Source: Phycisphaerae bacterium (GTDB taxonomy: Bacteria; Planctomycetota; Phycisphaerae; SM23-33). Taken from it: DNA of 11,582 bases. How positions within the stretch are numbered: the stretch's first letter is position 1; every line of letters starts with the position of its first letter. Where the stretch lies: NCBI GenBank assembly GCA_030754715.1, contig JASLZV010000022.1:1-11582 (forward strand), in the 5' to 3' direction. Under the pieces are notes generated by a model that saw only the letters and a list, made by a program, of their open reading frames with translations, did no database searches and had not been told where the DNA came from. Below, piece by piece: positions 1-6,756 of this stretch. The position numbers were made by a program, and so were the translations under genes.

Positions 1-161
1 CACGGAGACAATGTAAGCCCTTTCTTATGAAAGTGTCCCTCTTACGGTACGTACAGGCGGCTGGACAGTCAATTATCCCCGGACAAACGAGCCTTTGGAC
101 CATTGGGAGTGGTTGTTTGGAATCTGCACACATTGACGGCGCAAACAGTTCCCCAAGCAAC

Positions 162-1535
162 CTAGAATGGGACCACGTCGGTGGCGGCGGCCTGCTCAAA
201 GCGAGTGCAGTGGGGCAGGAATTGCAGTTTCACCACGCCAGTCGGTCCGTTGCGCTGCTTGGCGATGATCAAGTCGGTCGTGTTGGTTGGCGTGTAATCG
301 TGTTCGCCCCGGTGGTAGTAGTCTTCACAGTGCAGCAGGGCCACCACGTCGGCATCCTGCTCCAGGGAGCCCGACTCGCGCAGGTCGCTCATAAGGGGGC
401 GGTGCGTGGGCCTGCCGGCCGGCCCGCGGTTCAACTGCGCCGCCGTCACCACAGGCACCTCCAGGTCGCGAGCCAGTGCCTTGAGGCCGCGCGACATGTC
501 GGCAATCTGCTCCTGCCGGTTATTGGCCTTTCCGTGGTAGTTCATCAGTTGGAGGTAATCGACGAACACGCACTTAATGTCATAGGAGGCTTTGAGGCGG
601 CGGGCCTTGGCACGCAGTTGGAGCACCGTCAATTCCGGCGAGTCGTCGATGTAAATCGGGGCCTGCTGAAGGTCGTCCGCGGCCATCTGCAGTTTCGTCC
701 AATCCTCCGCCGAAATCGCCCCCCGCCGCATTCGCCGCAGATCGAACCGCGCGTGGGCGGCTAAAAATCGCTGGGTGAGTTGCTCCTTGGACATCTCCAG
801 CGTGAAAATCGCCACGGGAATCCGGTCCAGCACACCCATGTGTTCGATGATGTTCAGCAGCAGGCTGGTCTTGCCCATCGACGGGCGGGCGGCCACGATG
901 ATCATCTCGTTCGGCTGCAAACCACTGGTCAACTCGTCCAGTTGCACGTAGCCGGAGCTCAGGCCCGTGATCAACTTCCCGTCCTGCGCCTGGAGTGTTT
1001 CGAAGGTTTTCTCCAGCAGGCTCTTGAGGTGGTGGACCTGCTCGCCGACGCGGTCGGCGGCAATGTCAAAAACCAGTTGTTCGGCCCGGTCGATGATCTG
1101 CTCGGAGGGATCCTGTGCGTCGTAGGCGTCGTTGATAATATCGGTTCCGGCGGCAATGAGTTGTCGGAGCGTGGCCTTGTTGCGGACAATCGTGGCGTAG
1201 TATTCGGCGCTGGCGGCGTTGGGCACGCCGGTAACCAAGCCGGCCAGGTATTCCACCCCGCCGACCTGTTCTAAATGCTTGCGGCGGGCCAGTTCTTCCT
1301 TGACCGTTAGCAGGTCGATCGGTAGGCCCTGGTCCTTCATCTCCACCAGAACTTGAAAAACCGATTCGTGCGCGGGGCGGTAGAAGTGATCTGCCTTGAC
1401 AATCTGGACTACCACGTCGATGCAGTTGGCGTCCAGGATCATCGAGCCCAGCACGCAGGCCTCCGCGGGGATGGACTGGGGGGGAACCCGCTGGGGGGCA
1501 CCACCGGTCGAATTGCCTGAACTGTCGCTTATCAT
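162..1535 (-). CDS. dnaB: Replicative DNA helicase DnaB
   Basis: This is the ring helicase that unwinds DNA ahead of the replication fork and recruits primase. The 457 residues match the usual family length. An N-terminal helical domain (about residues 18-120) is followed by a RecA-like motor domain. Visible motifs are Walker A ARPSMGKTS (216-224), the LEMS segment (246-249), Walker B FVDYLQLM (324-331), the DNA-binding-loop region SDLRESGSLEQDADVV (383-398) and KQRNGPTG (426-433), which carries the arginine-finger region. No intein interrupts it. The ATG at 1535 is preceded by a purine-rich GGGAAGGCGG stretch that can serve as ribosome binding site. It is the last gene of the long minus-strand cluster, 109 bp after rplI, in the conserved rplI-dnaB order. 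The gap holds hairpins that might tune its expression (inference). The first 15 or so residues are a polar, family-variable extension. Confidence 0.97.
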   Translation of the reverse strand: MISDSSGNSTGGAPQRVPPQSIPAEACVLGSMILDANCIDVVVQIVKADHFYRPAHESVFQVLVEMKDQGLPIDLLTVKEELARRKHLEQVGGVEYLAGLVTGVPNAASAEYYATIVRNKATLRQLIAAGTDIINDAYDAQDPSEQIIDRAEQLVFDIAADRVGEQVHHLKSLLEKTFETLQAQDGKLITGLSSGYVQLDELTSGLQPNEMIIVAARPSMGKTSLLLNIIEHMGVLDRIPVAIFTLEMSKEQLTQRFLAAHARFDLRRMRRGAISAEDWTKLQMAADDLQQAPIYIDDSPELTVLQLRAKARRLKASYDIKCVFVDYLQLMNYHGKANNRQEQIADMSRGLKALARDLEVPVVTAAQLNRGPAGRPTHRPLMSDLRESGSLEQDADVVALLHCEDYYHRGEHDYTPTNTTDLIIAKQRNGPTGVVKLQFLPHCTRFEQAAATDVVPF

Positions 1536-1564
1536 CCGCCTTCCCTGGCTGCCGTCACGGGCCC

Positions 1565-1590
1565 GGCCAACTGGCTTGGCCGCCGGCCAA
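1565..1590 (-). promoter_or_regulatory. Mutually exclusive hairpins in rplI-dnaB spacer
   Basis: The segment has three alternating 6-nt blocks, GGCCAA (1565-1570), TTGGCC (1576-1581) and GGCCAA (1585-1590). The middle block can pair with either neighbour, extending to 7 bp (1576-1582 with 1584-1590) on one side. Only one hairpin can form at a time. It lies in the untranslated gap before dnaB. No T-run follows, so it is not a classical terminator. A regulatory role is only inferred; GC-rich spacers give such pairings by chance. Confidence 0.3.
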
Positions 1591-1615
1591 ACGGGTATAA
1601 ATTTATCCGCTGTTC

Positions 1616-1636
1616 ACAGCCGCCCGCAGCGGCTGT
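1616..1636 (-). promoter_or_regulatory. Perfect 8-bp hairpin just after rplI
   Basis: ACAGCCGC (1616-1623) and GCGGCTGT (1629-1636) are perfect reverse complements around a 5-nt loop, starting 8 nt past the rplI stop codon. There is no U-tract on the minus-strand transcript, so it is more likely an mRNA 3'-end stabiliser, pause site or processing site between rplI and dnaB than a rho-independent terminator. Confidence 0.4.
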
Positions 1637-1644
1637 AAGCGGCT

Positions 1645-2148
1645 TTACGAATCGGCCTGCTGTTCGTTGTCGTCGGCCGCGGCCTCGTCCGGTTCCTCCA
1701 CGCTATGGGCCGGAACGGCCCACACGTGAATCGTGGCGGTCACTTCCGGCGAGAACCTGACCGTAACGTCATATTTATCCAACTGTTGAATCGGTTCGTC
1801 AAGAGCAATATACTCTGCCTCGACGAAGAGGCCTTCGCTGGCCAGGGCGGCGGCGATCTGGGCCGGGCCGATCGAACCATACAGATGCCCATCCTCGTTG
1901 GCGCGGGCGATGATCGTGACTTCCTTGCCCTTGAGCATGACGGCCTTGGCCTCCAACTGTTCCCGCCGGCTGGCCTGTTCTTCCAGGTGACGGCGTTTTT
2001 CGATCTCGATGGTCTTGAGGTTCGCCTCGGTGGGTTCGACGCCGAGGTTCTGTGGCAGCAGGTAGTTCCGCGCGTAGCCCGGCTTGACCTCTACCACGTC
2101 GCCGATTTGTCCGAGTTCCGGCACGTTTGTTCGCAGCAGCACCTTCAT
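1645..2148 (-). CDS. rplI: 50S ribosomal protein L9
   Basis: L9 binds 23S rRNA near the L1 stalk and bridges neighbouring ribosomes. The N-terminal domain carries the family signature, LGQIGDVVEVKPGYARNYL at about residues 12-30. A long charged connecting helix (about 40-72) and the C-terminal rRNA-binding domain (about 73-148) follow. At 167 residues it is longer than the usual ~148 because of an acidic tail, EEPDEAAADDNEQQADS (151-167). The ATG at 2148 has a good ribosome binding site (GAGGTG, 5 nt upstream). It sits 41 bp after rpsR and 109 bp before dnaB, the standard order. Confidence 0.96.
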   Translation of the reverse strand: MKVLLRTNVPELGQIGDVVEVKPGYARNYLLPQNLGVEPTEANLKTIEIEKRRHLEEQASRREQLEAKAVMLKGKEVTIIARANEDGHLYGSIGPAQIAAALASEGLFVEAEYIALDEPIQQLDKYDVTVRFSPEVTATIHVWAVPAHSVEEPDEAAADDNEQQADS

Positions 2149-2189
2149 GTACGCACCTCGCTATGGGTCTGGGATAACACGAGCAAGCG

Positions 2190-2462
2190 TCAACCGACGA
2201 ACGGCATCAGGGCCAGGAACCTGGCCCGCTTGATCGCCTGCCTACAGGATCGCTGATGGCGGGCGCAGTTCCCGCTGCGCTTGATCGAGTAAATCTTGCC
2301 CTGCTGAGTTGTGAGTTTGTTCAGCGTGGCAATGTCCTTGTAGTCTACTTCCTGGATCTTGTCGCGGCAGAAGCGGCACTTGGCCTGTTCGTGGAACCGA
2401 TTCCTTTTCTTGCGTTTGACAGGCTTGTCGATTCTGGGCATTATTTTTTTCTTCCTGGCCAT
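2190..2462 (-). CDS. rpsR: 30S ribosomal protein S18
   Basis: S18 pairs with S6 on the platform of the small subunit. The 90 residues contain the signature from CRFC (29-32) through DYKDI (40-44) to CARHQR (66-71), and the basic C-terminus IKRARFLALMPFV (77-89). Cys29, Cys32, Cys66 and His69 suggest the zinc-binding form of S18 (family knowledge plus inspection). The lysine-rich start is normal. ATG at 2462 is preceded by AAAAAGGAAAAAGG, a usable ribosome binding site. A second ATG at residue 8 (2441) also follows an AGGAAG stretch, so the true start could be 7 codons later. It lies 85 bp after ssb. Confidence 0.96.
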   Translation of the reverse strand: MARKKKIMPRIDKPVKRKKRNRFHEQAKCRFCRDKIQEVDYKDIATLNKLTTQQGKIYSIKRSGNCARHQRSCRQAIKRARFLALMPFVG

Positions 2463-2505
2463 GGAACCTTTTTCCTTTTTCTGTATTGACCGGCTGCGTT
2501 ATGGC

Positions 2506-2526
2506 GCCGGGTCTGCTTGTCCCGGC
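2506..2526 (-). promoter_or_regulatory. Hairpin in the ssb-rpsR spacer
   Basis: GCCGGG (2506-2511) and CCCGGC (2521-2526) form a 6-bp all-GC stem with a 9-nt loop, 44 bp upstream of the rpsR start. It is the only obvious structure in this 85-bp spacer. It could adjust the level of rpsR relative to ssb. No T-run follows. Confidence 0.25.
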
Positions 2527-2547
2527 AGGTTGCCACCGCATAGGCGG

Positions 2548-3015
2548 CTAGAATGGAATACCCTCGCCGCCCTCGTCGAACTCCGGTGGGGGAGTCTCTT
2601 GCCCGGAGTTCTGGGGGGCCTCGGTCGCCGGCGGTGCGGCTGGCTGGTCGCCGGCTGCCTGGCTCGCTCCCTGGCCGCCTGCCCGCCCCGCGCCAAGGAA
2701 CTGAAACTGTTCCACTATCACGCGAAGTTTGCTGCGTTTCTGTCCGTCCTTGCCTTCCCACTGAGAGAAATTCAATCGTCCCTCAACCAGGATGGGGCGA
2801 CCCTTGCTCATGTATTGATTGAGTACTTCAGCCTGTCGCCCGAAGCTCCGGCAGTCCACGAAGCAGGTTTCTTCCCGCTGCTGACCGTCCTGACCGCGCC
2901 ATCGCCGGTTGATTGCCATCCCGAAATCCACCACCGGAGTCTGCGAGGGCGTGTAGGACAGTTGCGGATCGCGCGTCAGGTTGCCCGCCAGGATTACCTT
3001 GTTGTAATTGGCCAT
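2548..3015 (-). CDS. ssb: Single-stranded DNA-binding protein SSB
   Basis: SSB coats single-stranded DNA and recruits replication and repair enzymes. Residues 1 to about 110 form the OB-fold: MANYNKVILAGNLTRDPQL at the start, the VVDFGMAINRRW strand region (28-39), and GRPILVEGRLNFSQWEGKDG (72-91). A Gly/Ala/Gln/Pro-rich flexible linker leads to the C-terminal protein-interaction tip DEGGEGIPF. This tip is less acidic than the common DDDIPF but keeps the essential hydrophobic end. Length 155 is typical. The ATG at 3015 has a strong AAGGAG site 7 nt upstream. It lies between rpsF and rpsR as in many bacteria, which couples SSB supply to ribosome synthesis. Confidence 0.97.
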   Translation of the reverse strand: MANYNKVILAGNLTRDPQLSYTPSQTPVVDFGMAINRRWRGQDGQQREETCFVDCRSFGRQAEVLNQYMSKGRPILVEGRLNFSQWEGKDGQKRSKLRVIVEQFQFLGAGRAGGQGASQAAGDQPAAPPATEAPQNSGQETPPPEFDEGGEGIPF

Positions 3016-3077
3016 TGTAATGCTCCTTGCGCAATTGTCCGGGCGACAGGTTCGTCCCGCCCCCCTTCGGGCCTAAC

Positions 3078-3093
3078 AGGCGCCGCGGCGCCT
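3078..3093. repeat. 16-bp perfect palindrome at the rpsF stop
   Basis: AGGCGCCGCGGCGCCT reads identically on both strands and overlaps the TAG stop of rpsF. On the transcript it can fold as a 6-bp stem with a CGCG loop. It precedes a second GC-rich stretch in the 76-bp rpsF-ssb spacer. No U-tract follows. It may be a processing or attenuation element, or simply GC-rich chance. Confidence 0.45.
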
Positions 3094-3649
3094 ATGCCCC
3101 GGTGTCTTGTGACGATTCGCTGTCCCGTTCGGCGCCGGCCTGCGACCGGTCCGCCGGCTCCTGGTTGTCTGCCTGGGCATCGGAGGCCGCCGCCTCGGCG
3201 GTTGTTTCGGCCTCGGCGATTGTTTCGGCCTCGACGGTTGTTTTGGCCTCGGTGGTTTCGGTGTCTGCGGGCGCATCTTTTTCGTGGGCGTCCCGGGGTC
3301 CGGTAGGGGGCTTCGACCTGGTGCCGGTTGTGGGCGTCTCGGTGTGGATCTCCTCGTCGGTGATCCGGTCGCGGCGCAGAATCAGCACGCGAAGGATATC
3401 TTCATTCAACTGGCAGTCACGTTCGAGTTGCCCGATCCGCTCCGGGTCGGCCTTGAAGTAGGCCAGCACGTACAGTCCGCGCTTCTGCCCCCTGATCGGA
3501 TACGCCAGGCGGCGTTCTTCCCACGGCCGCAACGAAAGAACTTCCGTTTCGCTTCGCTCCAGGACCGTGTTGATGGGTTCGCTGGCGGCTTGGAAGTCCT
3601 TGCCCGAATCGACCAGGAACATTCCTTCGTATGTCTTGTTTTCGCTCAT
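3092..3649 (-). CDS. rpsF: 30S ribosomal protein S6 with long acidic repeat tail
   Basis: S6 forms a heterodimer with S18 on the 30S platform. Residues 1-100 are a normal S6 domain: YEGMFLVDSG (7-16), the WEERRLAYPIRGQKRGLYVL strand region (43-62) and DILRVLILRRD (84-94). The total of 185 residues is far above the usual 95-135 because residues 101-185 are a low-complexity tail rich in Glu, Ala, Thr and Asp. Part of the tail (about 133-153) is a six-residue repeat of the type AEAETT. The tail is presumably disordered. The ATG at 3649 has a modest GGAA site 8 nt upstream. It starts 15 nt after the pth stop and leads the rpsF-ssb-rpsR-rplI-dnaB set. Confidence 0.95.
   Translation of the reverse strand: MSENKTYEGMFLVDSGKDFQAASEPINTVLERSETEVLSLRPWEERRLAYPIRGQKRGLYVLAYFKADPERIGQLERDCQLNEDILRVLILRRDRITDEEIHTETPTTGTRSKPPTGPRDAHEKDAPADTETTEAKTTVEAETIAEAETTAEAAASDAQADNQEPADRSQAGAERDSESSQDTGA
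3193..3261. repeat. 18-bp in-frame tandem repeat within rpsF
   Basis: Three near-identical 18-bp units lie at 3193-3210, 3211-3228 and 3229-3246 (consensus CCTCGGCGGTTGTTTCGG on the plus strand), with a degenerate partial unit to 3261. Units 1 and 2 differ at one position. Because 18 is a multiple of three, gain or loss of a unit keeps the rpsF reading frame and changes the tail by six residues. This is a likely site of length variation between strains. Confidence 0.8.
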
Positions 3650-3664
3650 CTTTGGGTTCCGTTC

Positions 3665-4330
3665 TTATTGTCGAGTATCTCGGATCTTCGGATCCTGAGG
3701 TTCTACCTTTTGGTTGTAGTTGTCCATCACATAGTCTATCCCGCTAAAAACCCAATCCTCAACGGCCCGGGCGGCCAGGTTGACGGCCCTTTCAATTATT
3801 TCTGTTTCGTCACTGCCGAAGGGCCCGAGCACAAAATCGGCAGCATCCATATTTTCCAGCGGGGCCCCGACGCCTATTCGGAGCCTGGGTACCTCTTGGC
3901 TGCCCAGATGCATCAGCACGTCGGCCAGGCCGTTATGCCCGCCGGCCGACCCGACCGCCCGCATCCGCAGCGCCCCCAGCGGCAGGGCAATGTCGTCCAG
4001 AACCACCAGCAGGTCGTCAAGGTCGGCCTTGTAAAACGACACCATGCCCTTGACCGCCTGCCCGGAGCAGTTCATGAACGTATGCGGTTGCAGCAGCACC
4101 ACGCGCCTCGAGCGGTCCTGGCCGCGCATCGGGCGGGCATCATACGTCTTCCCGCCAAACGCGCCGCGCGGGGACGAGCAGTCCCACAGCCGCGCCACGG
4201 CTTGGACCGCCCTAAACCCGACGTTGTGTCGCGTCCGGGCGTATTGGCGCCCGGGGTTGCCCAGGCCCACCACCAACTTCACCGAACTGTCGTCACGGTC
4301 GTCCAAGGTGCTGGTCGCCCTAGGCGGCAT
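3665..4330 (-). CDS. pth: Peptidyl-tRNA hydrolase
   Basis: Pth cleaves peptidyl-tRNA dropped by stalled ribosomes so that tRNA can be reused. From the ATG at 4330 the product is 221 residues. The signature VVGLGNPGRQY (20-30), the catalytic His in RHNVGF (His35), the PHTFMN segment (82-87, Asn87), LDDI with the catalytic-site Asp (111-114) and GSAGGHNGL (127-135, Asn133) are all present, so the enzyme looks active. Neither possible start has a clear ribosome binding site. A GTG at 4282 would give MKLVVGLGNPG and 205 residues, closer to the family's usual 185-205, and is a real alternative. It lies 14 bp after rplY, the conserved ctc-pth order, and is probably translationally coupled. Confidence 0.94.
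   Translation of the reverse strand: MPPRATSTLDDRDDSSVKLVVGLGNPGRQYARTRHNVGFRAVQAVARLWDCSSPRGAFGGKTYDARPMRGQDRSRRVVLLQPHTFMNCSGQAVKGMVSFYKADLDDLLVVLDDIALPLGALRMRAVGSAGGHNGLADVLMHLGSQEVPRLRIGVGAPLENMDAADFVLGPFGSDETEIIERAVNLAARAVEDWVFSGIDYVMDNYNQKVEPQDPKIRDTRQ
3679..3699 (-). promoter_or_regulatory. Bulged hairpin just upstream of rpsF
   Basis: On the minus transcript, GGATC and GATCC pair around a CGAA loop, and outer CTC/GAG pairs extend the stem past a single bulged A. The element lies inside the last codons of pth, 30 nt before the rpsF start. In other bacteria the S6-S18 complex represses its own operon through a hairpin ahead of rpsF (known family biology). The position fits, but I could not match the known consensus, so the role is only a guess. 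Confidence 0.25.
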
Positions 4331-4344
4331 CAGTCGCCCCGGGG

Positions 4345-4989
4345 CTACTGGTCCTCGGCGGGCGATTCTGGTGCTTCTGCTTCCTTCTGCTCCCCGATGA
4401 CCTCGGGTTCTTCGGTGCCTTCCGGGGCGGCCTCTTCGGCTACCTCTTCTTCCGCCAGCACCGAAACGCTGCAGACCCTCACCTCGCCGTTGCTCACCAG
4501 GACCGCGCTTTCGGGCAGTTCCAGATCCTTCATGTGGATGGAATCGCCCACGTTCAGGTGCGTCACCGAAACGCGGATTTCGTCGGGGATTGCGTTGACC
4601 CGGCACTCGATCTCGAGATTGGCGGCCGCCTGTTGCAGCACGCCGTCCTGGTCGAGGCCGGCCGGCGTACCGCGAAGCACGATCGGGACCGTTACCCTGA
4701 CACGCTCGTCCAGGCTCACGCGGGTCAGGTCCACGTGAAGAATCTCCTGCCCGAACGTGTCTTGCTGGACTTCCTTGATCAGGACGTTCTGATTGTGACC
4801 GCCCAGTTTGATCTCCAGCAGCCGCTCGCCGTGGTGGATGGCCGTCTCCAGGTCATGCCGGCTCAACGTGATGGGTACGGCGTCCTTGCCGTGTCCGTAA
4901 ACAATGCACGGTATCAGACCTTCGCGCCGCAGGCTGCGTACCTTGCGGGTCCCGATCTCCGTTCGTTCGGTTGCTTTCAGTACCGCCAT
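4345..4989 (-). CDS. rplY: 50S ribosomal protein L25 (CTC/TL5 type)
   Basis: L25 binds 5S rRNA in the large subunit. At 214 residues this is the long, two-domain CTC form. The N-terminal 5S-binding domain (about 1-92) contains GTRKVRSLRREGLIPCIVYG (13-32) and LIKEVQQDTFGQEILHVDL (70-88). The C-terminal beta-rich TL5 domain (about 93-180) contains VPIVLRGTPAGLDQDGVL (101-118). A strongly acidic Glu/Ala/Pro tail fills roughly 180-214. The ATG at 4989 follows GGAGAG with good spacing. The place between prs and pth matches the gene called ctc in Bacillus, where it responds to general stress; no sigmaB-type signal was seen here. Confidence 0.95.
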   Translation of the reverse strand: MAVLKATERTEIGTRKVRSLRREGLIPCIVYGHGKDAVPITLSRHDLETAIHHGERLLEIKLGGHNQNVLIKEVQQDTFGQEILHVDLTRVSLDERVRVTVPIVLRGTPAGLDQDGVLQQAAANLEIECRVNAIPDEIRVSVTHLNVGDSIHMKDLELPESAVLVSNGEVRVCSVSVLAEEEVAEEAAPEGTEEPEVIGEQKEAEAPESPAEDQ

Positions 4990-5023
4990 TGTTGCTCTCC
5001 GGCCTTGTCGCCTGTGTGTGTTG

Positions 5024-5983
5024 TCATTTGTGGTTACCCTCTGTCAGAAACAAACTGCTTACTGATTCGTCGTTGTGGATCCGGCGGATCGCCTCACCCA
5101 TCAACCGCGAAACCGAAAGCACCTTCACTTTCCCGATCATATCAAGTTTTTCCTGGCTGATGGGAATGGAGTCGGTCACGACTACTTCATCGATGGGGGC
5201 GTCCCTGAGCTGCTGGGGGGCCGGGTCGCACAGCACCGCGTGTGTGGCGCCGATGGTGATTCTCTTGGCCCCGCGCTTCTTGCACAGTTCCGCCGCGCTG
5301 CAAAACGTACCGGCCGTGGTTACCATGTCGTCCATCATCACCACTGTCTTGTCTTTTACGTCGCCGATGATGTTGCTCACTTCCACACGTTCGCTGGTGA
5401 CCCGCCGCTTGTCGATGATTGCCAGGTCCCCGCCCAGGCGCTCGGCGTACACCCGCGCCCGCTTCGCGTTGCCGATGTCCGGGCTGACTAGAACCAGATT
5501 CTCCAACTTCTGCTGAAGAAAGTGCTGGCTGAGGACCGGCTCGGCCATCAGGTTGTCAACCGGGATGTCGAAAAATCCCTGGATCTGTGCCGCGTGTAAG
5601 TCCAGCGTGAGCACGCGGTTGGCCCCGGCGGCGGCGATCAGGTTGGCCGCTAATTTCGCGGTGATGGGCGTCCGGCCTTCGTCCTTGCGGTCTTGGCGGG
5701 CGTAGCCGAAATAGGACACCACGGCCGTGATGCGCTTGGCCGACGCTCGCCGGGCACAGTCAAGGAAAATCAGCAGTTCCATCATGGACCCTTCGACCGG
5801 GTGGCAGGTAGGCTGGATGATGAACACGTCCTTTCCACGGATATCCTCTTCCAGTTTGACCATCAGTTCGCCGTCGGGGAACGCCTCGATACGGACCTGC
5901 CCCAGGGACATACCCAGGTAATCGCTGATCTTCCGAGCCAGCGGCGGATTGGCCCGCCCGGCGAACAATCTGAGATTAGCCAT
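5024..5983 (-). CDS. prs: Ribose-phosphate pyrophosphokinase
   Basis: Prs makes PRPP from ribose 5-phosphate and ATP, for purines, pyrimidines, NAD, His and Trp. The product is 319 residues, the standard length. Visible sites are FPDGE (35-39), RQDRK (96-100, ATP binding), DLHAAQIQGFF (128-138) with His130, DKRR (191-194) with the catalytic Lys and Arg, and the ribose-phosphate loop DDMVTTAGT (218-226). That loop has Thr where Escherichia and Bacillus enzymes have Asp (DTAGT/DTGGT). Related enzymes tolerate changes here, so activity is still expected. The start was set at 5983 because GGGGAG lies 8-9 nt upstream and the N-terminus MANLRLFAGRANP fits the family. The ATGGCTAA overlap with the glmU stop indicates translational coupling. 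Confidence 0.96.
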   Translation of the reverse strand: MANLRLFAGRANPPLARKISDYLGMSLGQVRIEAFPDGELMVKLEEDIRGKDVFIIQPTCHPVEGSMMELLIFLDCARRASAKRITAVVSYFGYARQDRKDEGRTPITAKLAANLIAAAGANRVLTLDLHAAQIQGFFDIPVDNLMAEPVLSQHFLQQKLENLVLVSPDIGNAKRARVYAERLGGDLAIIDKRRVTSERVEVSNIIGDVKDKTVVMMDDMVTTAGTFCSAAELCKKRGAKRITIGATHAVLCDPAPQQLRDAPIDEVVVTDSIPISQEKLDMIGKVKVLSVSRLMGEAIRRIHNDESVSSLFLTEGNHK

Positions 5984-6740
5984 CGCTGTTCTCCCCGCAA
6001 CCGTGGGATCGGGCGGCCAGAATGCCCCCAACCTGCTCCAACTCGTCCAGGGTGTTTATGCTGACGACCTCCTCGGGCGGTACGGCGGGCACGGCCGTGA
6101 TCTTGCAACCCGCCGACCGCAGTAATTCCACCGCGTCGGTCAGATAGTATTCACCTTTGGCGTTGTCATTGGTCAGTTTGTCCAGAACCTCGCGAAGTGC
6201 CGCCGCGTCGAAGCAGTACAGCGAAACGTTCACTTCATGGTTTTTCCGCTGGGCCTCGTCGGCGTCGAGGTATTCGACAATGCCCACCAGTTCGCCGTCC
6301 TCATTACGGCAGATGCGCCCGTACCGGGCCGGGTCGGGCAGGATGCAGGTAGCCAGTGTGCAGGCCGCCGCGGACTCGGTGTGTTTGTCGAGCAACTCTC
6401 GCAGCGTGGCACCGCGGATAAGGGGACCGTCGCCGGCAACCACCACCACCGATCCGCGCAGGCGGGCCAGTTCGTCGCGGCAGACCATCACAGCGTGTCC
6501 CGTACCCAGTTGCGGGGTCTGTTCGACCCATGCGATACTGTCGTTGTCGGCGAATGCCCGGCGGACCATGTCCGCCTTGTACCCAACCACGCACACCAGG
6601 CGATCACACCCGGCGTCGCTGCACGCCTCCAGCACGTATCCCAGCATCGTTCGCCCGCACACCTCGTGAAGCACCTTCGGCAGGTCCGAATTCATCCGCG
6701 TGCCTTTGCCCGCAGCCAGTATGATGGCGGTTGTAGTCAT
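5976..6740 (-). CDS. GlmU-like uridylyltransferase, no acetyltransferase domain
   Basis: This is a nucleotidyltransferase that most resembles the N-terminal half of GlmU, which joins UTP and GlcNAc-1-phosphate to make UDP-GlcNAc for peptidoglycan. Visible are LAAGKGTRM (8-16), PKVLHE with the catalytic Lys22, QLGTGHA (77-83), GDGPLI with metal-binding Asp (103-108), EVNVS (169-173), KGEYYLTD (195-202) and a C-terminal INTLDEL with the second metal-ligand Asn229. It ends at 254 residues, where bifunctional GlmU continues with a left-handed beta-helix acetyltransferase of about 200 residues; none follows here. The sugar substrate is inferred. The ATG at 6740 starts 16 nt after the tRNA. A TTG at 6752 is possible; ribosome binding sites are poor for both. 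The position ahead of prs matches glmU in other bacteria. Confidence 0.88.
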   Translation of the reverse strand: MTTTAIILAAGKGTRMNSDLPKVLHEVCGRTMLGYVLEACSDAGCDRLVCVVGYKADMVRRAFADNDSIAWVEQTPQLGTGHAVMVCRDELARLRGSVVVVAGDGPLIRGATLRELLDKHTESAAACTLATCILPDPARYGRICRNEDGELVGIVEYLDADEAQRKNHEVNVSLYCFDAAALREVLDKLTNDNAKGEYYLTDAVELLRSAGCKITAVPAVPPEEVVSINTLDELEQVGGILAARSHGCGENSDG

Positions 6741-6756
6741 CGCTCCACGCAAAAAA

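Noticed and set aside
1..161. Terminator or gene start downstream of dnaB
   Set aside because: Only a 5-bp stem around TTAT (near 20-33) and a weak TTGACT-like box were seen; neither is strong enough to call.
27..764. Plus-strand open frame at the left edge
   Set aside because: Most of it is antisense to dnaB. The first 135 bp are non-coding-like, with no ribosome binding site and no recognisable domain.
4331..4606. N-terminal extension of pth up to 4606
   Set aside because: The extra 92 residues overlap rplY and are Arg/Gly-rich shadow sequence; the Pth fold begins after residue 92.
3284..4738. 484-residue plus-strand open frame
   Set aside because: It is antisense to rpsF, pth and rplY, all of which have clear family motifs; the frame is open only because of GC-biased codon use.
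5984..6031. Longer prs start at 6031
   Set aside because: It would overlap the glmU-like gene by more than 50 bp, and the start at 5983 has a good ribosome binding site and the normal family N-terminus.
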